Numbered from the stretch's first letter, positions 34,165 through 46,276 are shown. The stretch is 64,000 nt of DNA from Paramyrothecium sp. XJ0827 (GCA_020881915.1 JAJFPB010000002.1:5839001-5903000); one strand, 5' to 3'. Notes: generated from the letters alone by a model not told the origin. Translations and numbers: made by a program.

Positions 34165-35203
34165 ACTGTTTGGGATTGATAAAAGACGGGTGGTCGCTGC
34201 CAGGTCCAAGTCGGCGATTACTGGAAGGGTCCGGCTGGGAGGCAGCACATGAAGATGAATTGCATGTATTCACGATATGTCAGAGTCAGCGAATGGGAAC
34301 ACGTGGTAACCATTGATTGGACGCGGCTGAATGTGCTCACTGTGTTAGGTAGCAAGGCTGAAATCAGATGTTGCTCAAGCTAGATCGAAGGGAAATGGGC
34401 GCAGACAACCTTGGGGCAAGCCACGAGTACAGCCACGAGCACTGCCACATGGAGAAATCGAAGTCGATGATATCTTCAGGAATCGTAAGAGAAGTGTATC
34501 CGGGGGGGTAATGTTAACTGAACAAATGAGCTAGGAACGAGAACCTGAGCGAGCAGGTCGAAATACTCACACAAGGAGGTTGCAACAAGCCCTAGCCTGG
34601 TACCACTACCGCTGTGAACAACTGCGGCAGCGGCCTGATCGCGGTCCATCACGGTGGAGGATATATTTCCCACGAAGACAGATCTGTCAAGTAATTCCAT
34701 CTGGTTACATGTTCCTTGTGGCATTTGTGGACGTTGGTCTTGGGCTAGCGTCCACAACTGTTACGTTGCTTGCTCCCCGGACGGGCAACCATTCATCCTT
34801 TTCCCAGTCTAGTCCTTCGCTTATGAACACTTGCCTTGACTACTAGGAGCTTACTACGTGTAAAGATAGAACAATAATCTAATATAATTTGCACTCTAGC
34901 TGCATCAGCTTGCGGATACAACTCGTTGATAAATTCTTAGCTGTATGGAGTAGGCACCTGGTTGGCAAGAACGTTACACTGACCAGATACAGTAGTTATT
35001 CTGCCTCGCTCCTAGCATCTGCGGCTCCAGCCACTCAGTCGTCGTCTGTCGAAGGCCGCCTCCTTGTCCTTGTCCACAGACACAGACAACTTAATCACGC
35101 TCGCGCTATCGTTGGCCCGCCACTCACGCAGAAGACTTTGACTGTCTTATTATATTTCTGTTGAATGATATTTCGGCTAACTTGTGTAATACATTAATAG
35201 AAT
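34165..35203. other. Intergenic, nothing recognised
   Basis: Promoter of the HET gene and 3' region of the F-box-like gene. Short frames only. Confidence 0.5.
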
Positions 35204-35899
35204 TTAACACACAGACCAAGAGAAGTCGTAGTCGTAGTCGTAGTCGTCTGGCGCATTGCTCGCTTCAGCTAGCTCTTTCTCTTGTTCTAGTTCTTCAACT
35301 TTCCATCCATAACTTTTCATGATATCCCTTATACTATCACTCAGACCATTTTTATACACCTGAATAACAACTACTCTCAGAGATGAGATGGCTTTGAAAT
35401 GAGTATTGGTCAGCGCCAATGCTTTTTCAATGACGAATGGTTTGTTGATAGTATTGAGCTGATCGCCATCTGGGTATGTGGTAATCGTCTGCAGGTTTGT
35501 ACAGTTGAGCTGAATCGCAGCGAGGATCTTTGCGGTATCATCACTGAAGGTGATATCATCGTCGCCCGGATCGCGTATTTCGGGAAAATTAATGTGAATA
35601 TACCGGATATGGCTTAAATTATGCTGGCCAATTTTGGTGACGAATAGCGAGATTTGTTCAGAGGTGCATTTGGTAAGGTCGAAGCGGTTCTGACCATAAA
35701 GTACCGAGCTTGCTTCATGGTAGATCATCTTGTTGGCGACAAGGATATCAGTGTGTAACTTTTGCACGGTGGTTTGCAGTCGTGGGCGATTGTCTCGAGG
35801 CGAGGGCCGGGTGGGGCACACAATAGGCTCATCTAAAACAAGAAGTTGCTCATACACGAAGTTGCGGAGTTCGCCGATGAGGCTGATAAAGTTGGCCAT
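35204..35899 (-). CDS. F-box-like hypothetical protein of fungal expansion family
   Basis: 231 residues from the ATG at 35899 (MANFISLIGELRNFVYEQL). The opening helix pair, the central IYHEASSVLYGQNRFDL block and the later strand-helix repeats (LSHIRYIHINFPEI, LQTITTYP) belong to a large family of fungal proteins loosely related to F-box proteins, LPxELRxxIY type. They are usually annotated as hypothetical and are thought to recruit substrates to ubiquitin ligases; that is not shown here. The C-terminus ends in a DYDYDYD run encoded by a GTAGTC microsatellite. An in-frame N-terminal extension to 36091 is open but lacks family similarity. Confidence 0.75.
   Translation of the reverse strand: MANFISLIGELRNFVYEQLLVLDEPIVCPTRPSPRDNRPRLQTTVQKLHTDILVANKMIYHEASSVLYGQNRFDLTKCTSEQISLFVTKIGQHNLSHIRYIHINFPEIRDPGDDDITFSDDTAKILAAIQLNCTNLQTITTYPDGDQLNTINKPFVIEKALALTNTHFKAISSLRVVVIQVYKNGLSDSIRDIMKSYGWKVEELEQEKELAEASNAPDDYDYDYDFSWSVC
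35225..35248 (+). repeat. GTAGTC hexanucleotide microsatellite inside coding sequence
   Basis: About four tandem hexamers (GTCGTA...). Read on the minus strand they encode the alternating Asp-Tyr tail of the F-box-like protein, so length changes would stay in frame. Confidence 0.85.
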
Positions 35900-36462
35900 T
35901 CTATCAATGAATGGATAAACAGTGGCTATCTGGAGGGAAGCGAGAGGAGGTTCGATATGGCTGATTTGGGCATTTAGGCAGCTATACGCCGTAAATTTAA
36001 TGCGAATGCGGGGCTGTAAGACAATATGTATTAAACGGGAGAGAGTCAGGCCAGAGGCAGCTCCCACTGGTACTAGGCAGCTTAAAAACAATTATAAGCC
36101 TTTAATAATCAAGAGTTTTAAAAAACATATGACTCCAAGGTGGCTACATGTATTGATTTCCCTCCTAGGTATAGAGGACAAAAGACCTATTATTATTATT
36201 ATTAAGTATATATCAAAATCCTACGTGATGCACGGCTGCCGGTAATAATGGCTTCCACACATCTTATGGTCATTAGTCGCTTAAGTGTTAATCCGTAGAA
36301 CTGACTCATCATGTCACTTCAGGTCGTAACAACAGCGGCAGCTACTTTAGCCTAAACCGCGGAATCTCAACCCTCCGATATCTATCGCACTCGCAGTCTC
36401 ACAGACAGCTAGTCTGAGCACAAGGCGCTGGGTCTTCCGTAGCCTATTTGAAAATTGCCGCC
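35900..36462. other. Intergenic divergent promoter, AT-rich, with (ATT)n at 36188-36204
   Basis: Lies between two divergently transcribed genes. The stretch 36090-36260 is AT-rich and holds a short ATT trinucleotide run. No binding site is recognised. Confidence 0.55.
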
Positions 36463-38060
36463 ATGGATGCAGTCACCACTGAAAAGAAAGGCCAAGCAGC
36501 TCGTTTTCTCCTCGTCGGCCTTGGTCCATGCGCGAAACGAACGTACGCCAAACATTTGGGATTTTTCAAAGACGCTGGTCGAGCCGAGCTAGTCTGTGCA
36601 ATCGATGTTGAATCAAAAAGAGAAGAGATAGTCCATTACCGAGATGATCACTTTCCGGAAGTGGAGCTAGTTTTTGTGACTCCATTTACCACGCATATGC
36701 CACAAGAGTTGACGGCGGAGCTGAACCAACTTATAATGCGTTTACGGGTCGACTGCGTCATTATCAGTACCGAACCACAGTCTCATAAGTCCTACGGAAT
36801 GTGGGCATTGGATCAAGGCTTAAACATTATCATGGATAAACCTGTAACGACCCGCAAGGGGGCCATTACTGATATGGCAGAGGCCTCTGGAATCGCTCAG
36901 GACTACAATGATTTACTATTTGCATATGAAAAGTTGCAAAGCCGGCGTCGTACCATGTTTCTCATTGCCAGCCATCGCCGTTATCACCCCGCTTATATAG
37001 CTACATTTCAAATGTTGAAGCAGATGGCAGAAAAGTCAGGATCACCAGTGACAAACATCATCTCAACTCACTGCGATGGACAATGGAGGCTTCCAACCGA
37101 GCTTGTCGATCAGCCTTACCACGGATTCAGCGCCGGACATGGCAAGGTCTCACACAGCGGGTACCATATACTCGACACGACGTATCGATACATGAAGGCG
37201 GGGTGGAACGATTCGAAGAAACCAGACAAGATCGAAGTCATAAGCAGTTTCGTCACTGTAGCCGGTTTCTTGAAGACGTTAACCCATGAGGACTATCTTC
37301 GCGTATTCGGAGACGATTATGAAAAATCACGGAAGTATACACATGAGCAGGTCGACACATTGCTTGCTGGGGGTGGAGAGTTGGACGCAACTATCCAGAT
37401 TACTTTCTACAAGCATGACGTGCCAATCACGATGACACAGCTTAATCTACTTCACAATGGCTTCAGCCGGCGGAGCTGGATATCCCCAATCAAAGACTGG
37501 TACAAAGGTTCTGGCCGAGTCAAGCACGAGGCACACGAGATTAGAAGCGGTCCGTTCCAGACAATTATCATGGATTCCCGACAAGCAAGTGACAGCCAAG
37601 ACAGGTTAAAGTCTAACAGTGCGAAGATAGGAAGCGGCAACCACTTTGAAGTGCACGTCTTCAAAAATTGTGATCTCTTCGGGGAAGCTGAGCCCTTGAC
37701 CTCGTACTCAATGGCCGACATAGATCGACAACACACGCCAGGATCAACGTGGACTTACACTGAGAATATGAAGGGAGGAATCTTGAGAGAAGCGCTCGAC
37801 TATCTTGAGGGAATGAAAGAAGTGGAAGATCTGGTTTCAAACATTGATGACCACAGCGTTCCGACACATCTTATGAGTGCGGCTTATATTTCGCATATTC
37901 GACGGGTCAAAGGCGAAAACCCCATTGTGACGATAGACTTGTCCTATGGACCAGGCATTCGCCCCAGTAAGTGTAGTATCCGCTGCCTCGCTTCTTCCAT
38001 GGCTCTCTGGGTTTGACTTACCAAGTAGATCACGGCTCTGCTATGGCATCTTTGAGATGA
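36463..38060 (+). CDS. Gfo/Idh/MocA-family NAD(P)-dependent oxidoreductase
   Basis: Start at 36463 in GCCGCCATGG, a consensus start context. Exons 36463-37966 and 38029-38060 (62-bp intron, donor GTAAGT) give 511 residues; the last exon adds ten codons. The N-terminal Rossmann fold shows FLLVGLGPCAKRTYAKHL (residues about 13-30). The conserved EKP-type loop appears as IIMDKPVTT near residue 125. The C-terminal domain contains SHRRYHPAY and HYHILD-like surroundings (SHSGYHILD). Family members oxidise or reduce sugars, inositols and related alcohols in the cytosol. At 511 residues it is longer than the usual 350-400, with insertions in the C-terminal half. Substrate unknown; the following dioxygenase could be functionally linked, but the orientation is convergent. 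Confidence 0.88.
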
Positions 38061-39166
38061 TTCTCACTGAATTACGTTAGCATCTAGCATCGCCTCTCAA
38101 TTGGCCTCAGACGCCTGTCCTCGGCAGCTCAAATAGTCTTAAATCCGAATTTGATCTCCGACTAGGTCACTAGGCCGTGAAGGAATCAAAAGCATATCGG
38201 CGACATTGAATTCATACCACGTAGCATGGCTTCTGAGCATAGAATCGAGTACAAGGGTGAATATGGGCTGGAGAAGTTTGTTCTGTTTGTTCTATCTAGG
38301 TGGAAAGAGCGGAATATGGTTACAAAGGAATCGCACCGGTGCACCTATGTCTCGATCGAAGCTGTTGTACAGATGGTACTATGTGATTGCCGACAGCTCG
38401 CATGATGCAATGGACATGGCGAGGTCGTTGTGGACCGGCGAGAGCAGTATGACCAATTCCTTATTAGTGTTCTTGTCCCATTTTTATATTTCTTCGATTG
38501 TTTCGGAGGCCTCGATATGTCTTTGAGTCTTCTCGGATACCATGGACCTCATTTTAGTGTATTGCATGACAACTATCAATCCTGATAGCTATTTAGCATA
38601 TTTCTTGCCTCTAGAGATTAGTTTGGCCAATGAGGCAGGGTCGAGCTTGAACTGGAAATAGTGTTCACTCAGGTGATCCGACGCGTGACGCGTTGGGGGA
38701 GCTCAACGTGGGGTCTGTGGTGAGTCGAGCAGCACATGATCAGCCTAATGAATGGACACTATCAAAAGCTGTTCGGTTGAGGCATTGGCTAGTAAGAGAT
38801 ATAGCAATGTGGTAATCAACTAAAAAGATGTGATGGGCTTATAACCTGTTCAAAGTTAATCTACGGATGCCTATAAACATGGCTAATAGTGATTTCCCAT
38901 TCTACCACAGGCGATTGCCTATTGCCAGAGGTTTCATGCCTGCAACAAAACCGTTGTAGCATGCACTGCCCGTCGGGCAGCAAGTCACGGATCTGCGGCA
39001 TCATCTTGACCGTCTCCGTTGTCTGCACACCATATCAACGATAAGTATCACAAACCAAACAAAATGGAAAACCTGAAGAGTTTTTTCCGGGTTAGGACTA
39101 GCTGCAGAGAGGTTCTCTCCTCCCTTGTGAAGGGTAGGGCTGATCCAAAAGAATAACGAGTTGAAG
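38061..39166. other. Intergenic, nothing recognised
   Basis: Shared 3' space of two convergent genes. No family similarity, RNA gene or repeat recognised. Confidence 0.5.
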
Positions 39167-40392
39167 TTAGGAGGTTTTCCAAAACGGTGGAAGCCTTATG
39201 GACGGTTGGGCGCCCCACTCTTCGAAAGTCAGGACTGGCGTCTTCTGCTGGTTGGGAGTCTGCGGTGGAATGACGGAGCTGACAAGGGAACTCATTTTGG
39301 TAGCATCAGCCGGGCGGTAGCATAGGAGGACACTGTATTTGTCCACTGACTTCTGGGCTCCCGGAGCGGTGACGACACGATGATATCCGGACTTCAAGAG
39401 CCCGTTGGTCAGAATGGATAGCACGGCACCCACGTTCACAACGACATGGCCAGGAATCGGCTTGATCCAGCGCCAACCATCATCATGAGTGCTGCCGACG
39501 TGTCTGTTGACACGGCCATTCTGGAGCATTCTCTCAAATCCGGGATCCAGCGTCTGGAGACCGCCAACCCAGGTAAACAGTATGGCAATACTGACCGCAT
39601 CACGATGAGGAGGGAAATTTGTCTGGGCCAACCTTGTTCCTTCGGGTACCCCGGGGTAGCGCAGCAGACGCAAAAAGTCGTTGGACGGATCGGCGGAGCG
39701 GTGGAGCGATTTCAGTTCCCCGTCGGACAGTTGCAACGCCTTTTCCAAAATTCCCAAGAGCATATCAAAAATAGTCTTGCCATTTTGCATCAGCGACCTG
39801 AACAGGTTGCGGTGCTCCCTCAACCAGGGAGGAAGTTGAAACCCCAAATTCGGATCCATTGCCATCTCGTACAGCGGGACCTGGCAAACCATCAGCCCGT
39901 TCATTTAGTACTCAAAAGACACATGCGAGGAACAGAACGTATACTGACGTTGAACGCTTCGCTAAATTCTGGCTCACCGTCAGGCCCGATGCTAGGACAG
40001 TTGTACCTTTTTACCACACCAGTCGGATCAGTATGTCATTCGCTGTCAAATTTCCTTTCGTTTGTGACACTTACTTACCCCATGTTAAAGATGCCCCGGC
40101 TGTCGCGGGATTTATACTCACGCTTTTCTTCCATGGAAAGCGTACGAAGGGTTGCCTGCCCGACCCCGCACGCATCGACGCCGTCGTTCCAAAGCTGAAT
40201 GCCCCTGGGGTCATCCATCAGGTTCAGATAGAAGAAGCCCACCGACTGGCAGATACTCCAGATCTTGTCGATCTCAACCTGGTCATGATCGAAAAGCCGC
40301 TTGAGAGAGATTTGGGGCAGTTCGATAATGGGGCGTTCATCCGGGAAGGGGACAGTCTCGGGGAGGTTTCGGATAGTCGTCTCGTCCCGCAT
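39167..40392 (-). CDS. 2-oxoglutarate/Fe(II)-dependent dioxygenase (IPNS-like)
   Basis: Exons 40079-40392, 39949-40006 and 39167-39880 sum to 1086 nt, 361 residues. DIOX_N part: PIIELPQISLKRLF and SVGFFYLNLMDDP. The small middle exon supplies YNCPSIGPDGEPEFSEAF. The catalytic part has the iron ligands H-x-D in NFPPHRDAVS and the distal His in SGYHRVVTAPG. The motif that normally provides the 2OG-binding Arg (R-Y-S) reads DKYSVL, with Lys in place of Arg. Family members hydroxylate, desaturate or cyclise small molecules in the cytosol and are frequent in secondary metabolism. No signal peptide. Substrate unknown. Confidence 0.9.
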
Positions 40393-40893
40393 TTGGATGA
40401 ATCTCGAGCAAGAACAAATTGAACTTCAGAATAAATCCAAGTGGAAAAGGGGGAGAAGATATATACGCGGCGGCGATGACGGTAGCGCCGAATGCTGTGA
40501 TCGATCGGGGATATGCTTAGAGTGTTGGGCCGGCTGGTGGTGATAGAGTGGTCCAGTAGCTGATGCTCAGCCCTACCCTGACAATCTGCCGTATGTAAAG
40601 TCGCTGGAATCTCTTGTGGCTGTCGCTTAAAACTTCCCCCGCTCCACTAAAATCCACATAGTAGCTCGAGCCCATCAGACCCCAACTAAAGCACCTATGA
40701 AGAATCACGTACCCTCGTATGACTATAGACTGACTATCACATATTCAAATCTCTGTAGTGAGTGTGATCATCGGGGGGTTTGTTTTAAAAATTCGGAGTA
40801 AATAAATAGTTACCATCAGGCCAGCGGCCTCCACCCAAAGACATAGCACGTTTAATTCTCGACCGATCCATCTCGGTCAGGGACTACATCTCA
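40393..40893. other. Intergenic, nothing recognised
   Basis: Promoter of the dioxygenase and tail of the decayed PNP gene. Confidence 0.5.
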
Positions 40894-41662
40894 TCACTTG
40901 GGTGCCCGAAGCGATACCGCCGTAGTGTATGACAAGATCCGAAGAACTTCATGAATCACGCCGAATGGTCTGTACGCCATCGCATTAGTCACATTCATAT
41001 GATCACCCTGGTGTGGACACTCGGCTCTGAAGAGACGGTCTGGTGCAGTGCCGCGTCGGTACGGAGGATGTTGGGCAAATCTCGCTTGTAATATCGAGGG
41101 TACCCAGCTGAGCTTCAGCTCATGAGTCGATCGTGAACTAGACACGGCTGTGCTGAGGAAAGTAACGGGAAGCTTCGGAACTCCCGTGCGCTTGATATGA
41201 CCATCTGCAACGATTTGGCCCATGTCGTGTTGGGTCGCCCTCGTCCCAACAACAGCATCTCCTAAAACAATATCTCCTAAGCAGATATCCGTCTTGCCAG
41301 GGTCCCCACCACCGATCCCTCCCATCAAACCATACGTTATCTATGGGAGTGACCACTTCAAGTTAGTGAAAACATTAGCCGCGTTGTTCATACCATACTG
41401 TGCCGCTAAGAGACAAGCAATCACGATGTTGTGTTGTAGGATGCTGCCCAAGACGTAATTGTTGATATCATCCGGTTGAGCAGGGAGCATCTGATGTTTC
41501 TTCTCTAGCACGGCCTGAGCTGCAGCCATCTCTACATGTAGAGCACGCACAGATCCATGCAATAGGATATTGATCATATGAAAGCATGATCAGCTCTTCC
41601 TCAATGTCGGGTGAAGGCCTACGCCTCTCTAACGGGCGAGAGGAGTCATCATGAGGAGCCAT
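40894..41662 (-). pseudogene. Relic of a PNP_UDP-phosphorylase-like gene
   Basis: The ancestral start is probably 41662 (MAPHDDSSRPLE). QYPIAWICA, the usual first strand of fungal PNP_UDP proteins, is followed by a frameshift near 41545. The frame then continues as LHVEMAAAQAVLEKKH and a NNAANV block. An in-frame TAG at 41341-41343 interrupts it just before the glycine-rich MGGIGGGDP core. The remainder reads DICLGDIVLGDAVVGTRATQHDMGQ and DRLFRAECPHQGDH, after which it diverges and stops at 40894. Thus the catalytic Ser/Glu region at the end of the fold is missing. TAG for CAG would fit a C-to-T transition in a CpA context (RIP-like), but a single site proves nothing. It is a second PNP_UDP gene in the window, now dead. 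Confidence 0.85.
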
Positions 41663-41799
41663 ACATTAGCCATCCTCCATGACGACCGACAAGGGTCATT
41701 TCCTGACCGCTCGAGTTTTTGTGTGTAGGGTGTGTTAGATGGAGACCTCCAGAATAGATGTAAGAACTGAAATACGTCTCTCAATACCGGCTCAAGCTC

Positions 41800-43390
41800 G
41801 CATCTGGAAGAGTCACCCATCTTCACCATCGAGCGCGTCCGCCTTCAATTTCCGATAGCAGCTGAATTTGTCGCGGCTCAGATGGCCAACAATGTCATCA
41901 TCATCCCGATCTCCAGCGGGCACAATCTCCGCATCGACTACGTGAGCCGACCAGAGGAATCAAGGGTAGGACAGGTGACGGGGATGACCCAGACAGAGCC
42001 GAACTGACTGTGAACAGACATTGAGCTATCGAAGAAGAAAGACATCCAGCGATGACATCGTCCGGCGCATGTTTCTCGATCTGACAGCATCCCACTTGCT
42101 CATATGCACAGCGAAGAGCGAGAATTGCTACCTGCAGTCGCAGTCCCGGCAGCCGCGCCTCCTTGGCAAGCTGCGCGGCATTGCAATCGAAAGTGTCGCC
42201 TGGAGTCCGGCGCTGCCAACGGCATCAACGCATGAAATTCTCGCAAGATCTACGAGACCTTTATTGACTTGTCAACTGGGACCTACAAGGATGTCAAGTT
42301 CGTCAAGGTTGTGCGACAACTCCAAGATGGCCCCATCACAGGGCTCTAGGTTGGCTATCTTAAGGGTCGGCTCAATAGACGAAGAGTGATGACTGGGACA
42401 CAGAGCCGCCTACTCCACACGACAGGCAGTGTCAACTACGACCACGACAGCGGTGGGTTAATTTACGCGAGAACGTTCGAGTTGGAGGAAGCTGATATTC
42501 ATGAGATATCTCCAAGAGCACAAGACGCGACAACTGCTCTAGTTGTATCTCTGCAATCCTCAGATAACCCTTACGAGCGAGCATACGGCTGGCTCACATC
42601 CCAAGGTGTTTTCCACGGCAAGCTACTCAAGGCGCCCGTGGACAGTGCCCTTGGTTCCAAGATATTGTCGCAATCCAGTATGCTGGCCAAGGCACAAATA
42701 TAGGACCAATGGGTCGATTAGGCACAGAGCTTCGTCCGACATCATTCAAGCGATCGCGCTTACCCAGTGGCATGTCATAAGCCTAGTTCCTCGCCACCGG
42801 ATTATGACAAGCCGGCTTACCGGGCGAACAGTTTCGGAGCATGAGGTCCTCGGCGCGCAGCAAAGAACATTGAGATTCGCGGTCGACCATTCTAAAAACA
42901 CATTTTGGCTGTTCGCTTCGACTGAGATTTTCGAGATTGTAGTGCACGATGAGGACCGTGATATTTGGAGGACCATGATGAGCCTACGGCAGTTCGAGCT
43001 GGCCCTACAGTATTCCCACACGCAAAAGCAGAAGGAAACGGTGGCAGCCGCTTATGGGCGACCATTTGTCAGGTCAGGGACGGCGGGACGAAGCAGCGGT
43101 ATAATATGGACGCAGCAACAAGTCATTCGAGGGTTTAGCCCTTGAGCTTGTAGACAGGCAACAGCCGGATGCCTTGAGAATATTCCTCGTGACCAGACAG
43201 GCGACAATAAACAAGTCTGCGATCATGCAGCGGCTTATGCTTGCCACCTGGACAGTTGAGCTCTTCATGGTAAAACTTGACACTCTAGACACTCTTGAAG
43301 GCATGATTGGTGGGCAGATTGAGCTACCAGGTGGACTTGAGCCACGAGAGTCAAACAGTCTGCTGGTCTCCACACGAAAAGAGTAGCACA
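41800..43390 (+). pseudogene. Relic of a VPS18/PEP3 gene (HOPS/CORVET subunit), N-terminal part
   Basis: Blocks in correct order, in different frames, match fungal Vps18. PIFTIERVRLQFPIAAEFVA begins at 41816. After an intron-like gap (GTGAGC at 41942 to CAG at 42017) comes DIVRRMFLDLTASHLLICTA near 42056, then LRGIAIESVAWSPALPTAS near 42170. GWLTSQGVFHGKLL lies near 42590, IIQAIALTQWHVISL near 42745, and NTFWLFASTEIFEIVVHDED near 42897. KSAIMQRLMLATW with ELFMVKL ends near 43280. Frames change at least near 42040, 42380 and 42700, and similarity ends at 43386. About the first 540 of roughly 970 residues are represented; the C-terminal clathrin-repeat and RING parts are absent. An intact VPS18 must exist elsewhere, because HOPS/CORVET is needed for vacuole biogenesis. 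Confidence 0.88.
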
Positions 43391-44380
43391 AAGAATCGAC
43401 GAGCCATTCTTCACGAAGCGTGACCATCTAGGAGAATAGGTACTGTGAATCGATGCGAGAAGAAGAGAAGTCCACTGAAACCTCCAGTGCCGATCCCTCT
43501 TTGCCTTTGAAGTGCGGCTCGCCACCTCGCACAAGAATTACAGCCCAAGTCGCCACCATTCGTTGCAGTGAAATTGGCCCTGTCATTATCGGGCCGTTCA
43601 GTGTCGAAATCATGATGTATGGGGCAAAAGGGAGCGAGACAAACTAAACCTTATCAATGTGCGGGGAGGTTCGTTTGATGATATGCCGATCTCCGCAAGC
43701 ATGCCAAGTAGCCGGTGCTAGATCCAACTAGAAGCCGATAAATGCTAAGAGAGCCTACTAGTACAGCAGTCGTTGAGAGCAATTCGGCTACAGCGGCATG
43801 GGTCTAACCTGGGGAGAGGCTAACGAGTCTATGCAATGAACTATACTAGACCTTAACGTTCACTAGAGACGTATTTGCGGATGATGGAAAGACTGTTAGA
43901 GTTTCTGGAACTGCTATGAACAATTGTCAAAACGAGACTTTGAGGACCCGCAAAAGAGTTGATCTCAAAGGCCCTTTGCAAGGAGATCTCTAAACTTCTT
44001 CGATCTTACTCGCCCGCTGCAAGGGCAAAGCCCTCCCCTACGCGTTGTGGGGTAGCCGACCTGTATTCGCGTCACATACACGATGCGTGGTAGACGCAAT
44101 GTCAAATTATTGCATTCAAATGGGACGAGAAGTCACGTTTGGTATCACATTGCAGTATTATTCGAAGGCTCTGAACCATGCTGAGAGGTACACCAGTAGA
44201 ATGAATAGTGGCTAACTTCTGTTCACCCGTGAATAGAAAGTGCTGATACCTCCATCTGCAGGCTATTAAAAGAGTACTTAGAGCTTATCCAAGTATGCAG
44301 CATGCTGCTAACGGCCTCGAGTGTTTCGTTCTCCACTCTCGAGCGTATCGTGCCCGGCACACGTCGACACAGATCTCCAT
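43391..44380. other. Intergenic, nothing recognised
   Basis: Follows the VPS18 relic. No further VPS18-like block is found, so the duplicate seems truncated here. No other feature. Confidence 0.5.
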
Positions 44381-46219
44381 CTACTCGTCGTCGTTGATGT
44401 CGACCTCGGTCTTGGTCCACTGGCGAGCAGGCACCTTGCGCTTGAACAGGATGTCAATCTCACGGTAGGATCGGCCCTTCATCTCAGGAAGGTAGAAGTA
44501 GGCCACGACGAAACAGAAGAAGCCAGTACCGGCCCAAACGTAGCCGGACTTGCCACCAAGGTTTCCGCTCTATAGAGATATGTCAGTAAGGCTAACCGCA
44601 AAGGCCAGGAGGTGTCTTACAGTGGGGTTAAGCATGAAGCTTCCGAGGAAGATACAGGGGATGTTGACAAGGTAGTAAGCACCACGTCCGATACCGGTGG
44701 TCAACGGGCGGAGACGGATGGCCGAGGTCTCACCAATGATGACCCACGAGGCAGGAGCAGGACCCAGGGTGAACAGGACCGAGACGATGAGACCCAGGGA
44801 GGCCTGAGCGAGAGAGGCAGAGGTCGAGGCGCCGACGGAGGCGGCAATACCAAGAGCGACCAGGAAGCCGACGTTGATGAGAGAACCCCAAACGTAGATG
44901 GTACGGCGACCGAGGTAGGTGGTGAGAATCCAGGACAGCATGACGAAGATCATCTGGAGGGCCGAGGTGATGAGACCCAGGGCGAAGGCGGTCTTGGTGT
45001 TCATTCCAGCCTCTGCGGTTGCGTTAGCACATGTCACTTCGGTCGAATGGGCAGTGGCGATGACTCACGCTCGAAGAAGTAGACAGCCTGGTTGGCAATC
45101 AGGTTGCCCGTCAAGTTCTGGGCGGCGTACACACCGCAGACAATCAGGGTACGGTACAGGTCAGTGCCCCTGAACAGCTCCAGAAGGCTGGGCTCCTTCT
45201 CGCTCTTCTCCAGCTCAATGGTACGACGCATCATGGCGACGGATTCCTCGCAGTTGAGGACTGACCTGCGTCCGAGACGGCCAATGGACTTGGCGGCCTC
45301 CTCCAGGCGTCCCTTGCGGACAAGCCACCAAGGGGACTCGGGTGCGATGAACATGAGGATGGCGAGAGGAGTGGGGAACATCCACTGCAGGGCAATGGGG
45401 ATTCTAGGCGGAAGTTGTCAGCAAACGGGGCCGCCCGTCAATGGGTGCAAGGCACGTACCTGTAGGCGTTGGGGTGGTCCAGAGGGCTGTAGTGGTAGGT
45501 GACACCTCCGACAATGATAGCACCGATGGCCCAGAACATTTGCAACATCTGCGTGCAAGGGGCTCGCAGCCTCAGAGGCACGATCTCAGAGCAGTAGGCA
45601 GGGGCGTTGGCGATGAAGATGCCCCAAGGCACACCCTCGAGCAGCTGGGAGACGAACATGACGGGCAGCGAGTTGGCAAAGTAGAAGACGAAGATGAAGG
45701 CGTTGAGGAGCATGAGACCGATGATGGTGGCCCAGCGGTATCCGACCCTGCTGGTGAGGGGTCCGGAGAGACAGACACCAATGAGGGCACCGATGGGACC
45801 GACGGCCTGGAGGGCAGACTGCCAGGCAGTCACAACAACCCACTCCTCGGTGCCGTCGCCTCTGATATGGCGAATACCGTAGTCCTCCTTGAACTTGGGC
45901 AGGGCAAGGAAGGCGCCGATGAGGAAGACACAGTAGGACTCCATGACCTGAGAAGAGTCGGATTAGCCTGGACCGCCCGTGCCTCGGGTGCGAAGAAGAG
46001 GCGACTTACAATGGTGAAGGACATGACGAACGCCCACCAGGTAGCCATGGGGTACTCGCGCACGGCCTGCAGCACTCCCATCTGGTATTCCGCATTCTCG
46101 GCCTCGATGGCGGCGGCCTTGTTGACGGCGGCCTTCTCGTCGTGGATGGAGGCATGGTCGGCGTGGGTGATGCCCGACTCGACCTGGGCGTCGGTCTTGG
46201 TCTCGACACCGGTGCTCAT
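44381..46219 (-). CDS. MFS sugar transporter, maltose/alpha-glucoside permease type
   Basis: Exons 46010-46219, 45460-45947, 45069-45403, 44621-45012 and 44381-44569 sum to 1614 nt, 537 residues. Plasma-membrane proton symporter of the sugar porter family. Seen: a hydrophilic N-terminus of about 60 residues, twelve hydrophobic segments, the signature RVGYRWATIIG (loop 2-3), PESPWWLVRKGR after TM6, TTYLGRRTIYVWG (loop 8-9), and PEMKGRSYREIDILF after TM12. The SPWWLVRKGR and E-T-SAIRLRPLTTGIGR blocks fit the MAL11/AGT1-like alpha-glucoside group; the exact sugar is not readable. Start in CAACATGAGC. Codon use in this gene is strongly biased to C-ending codons, unlike the NLR and HET genes, suggesting high expression and long residence. 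Confidence 0.92.
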
Positions 46220-46254
46220 GTTGGCTGATTGTTTTGCCCGGGTTGAAGCAGTTG

Positions 46255-46276
46255 GTGAGAGAGAGAGAGGGGGGGG
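46255..46276. repeat. GA/G polypurine tract in 5' leader of the alpha-glucoside permease gene
   Basis: Run of GAGAGAGAGAG followed by G8, 36-57 bp before the ATG on the transcribed minus strand (CT-rich in the mRNA sense). Such pyrimidine tracts are common in leaders of highly expressed fungal genes. Confidence 0.6.
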
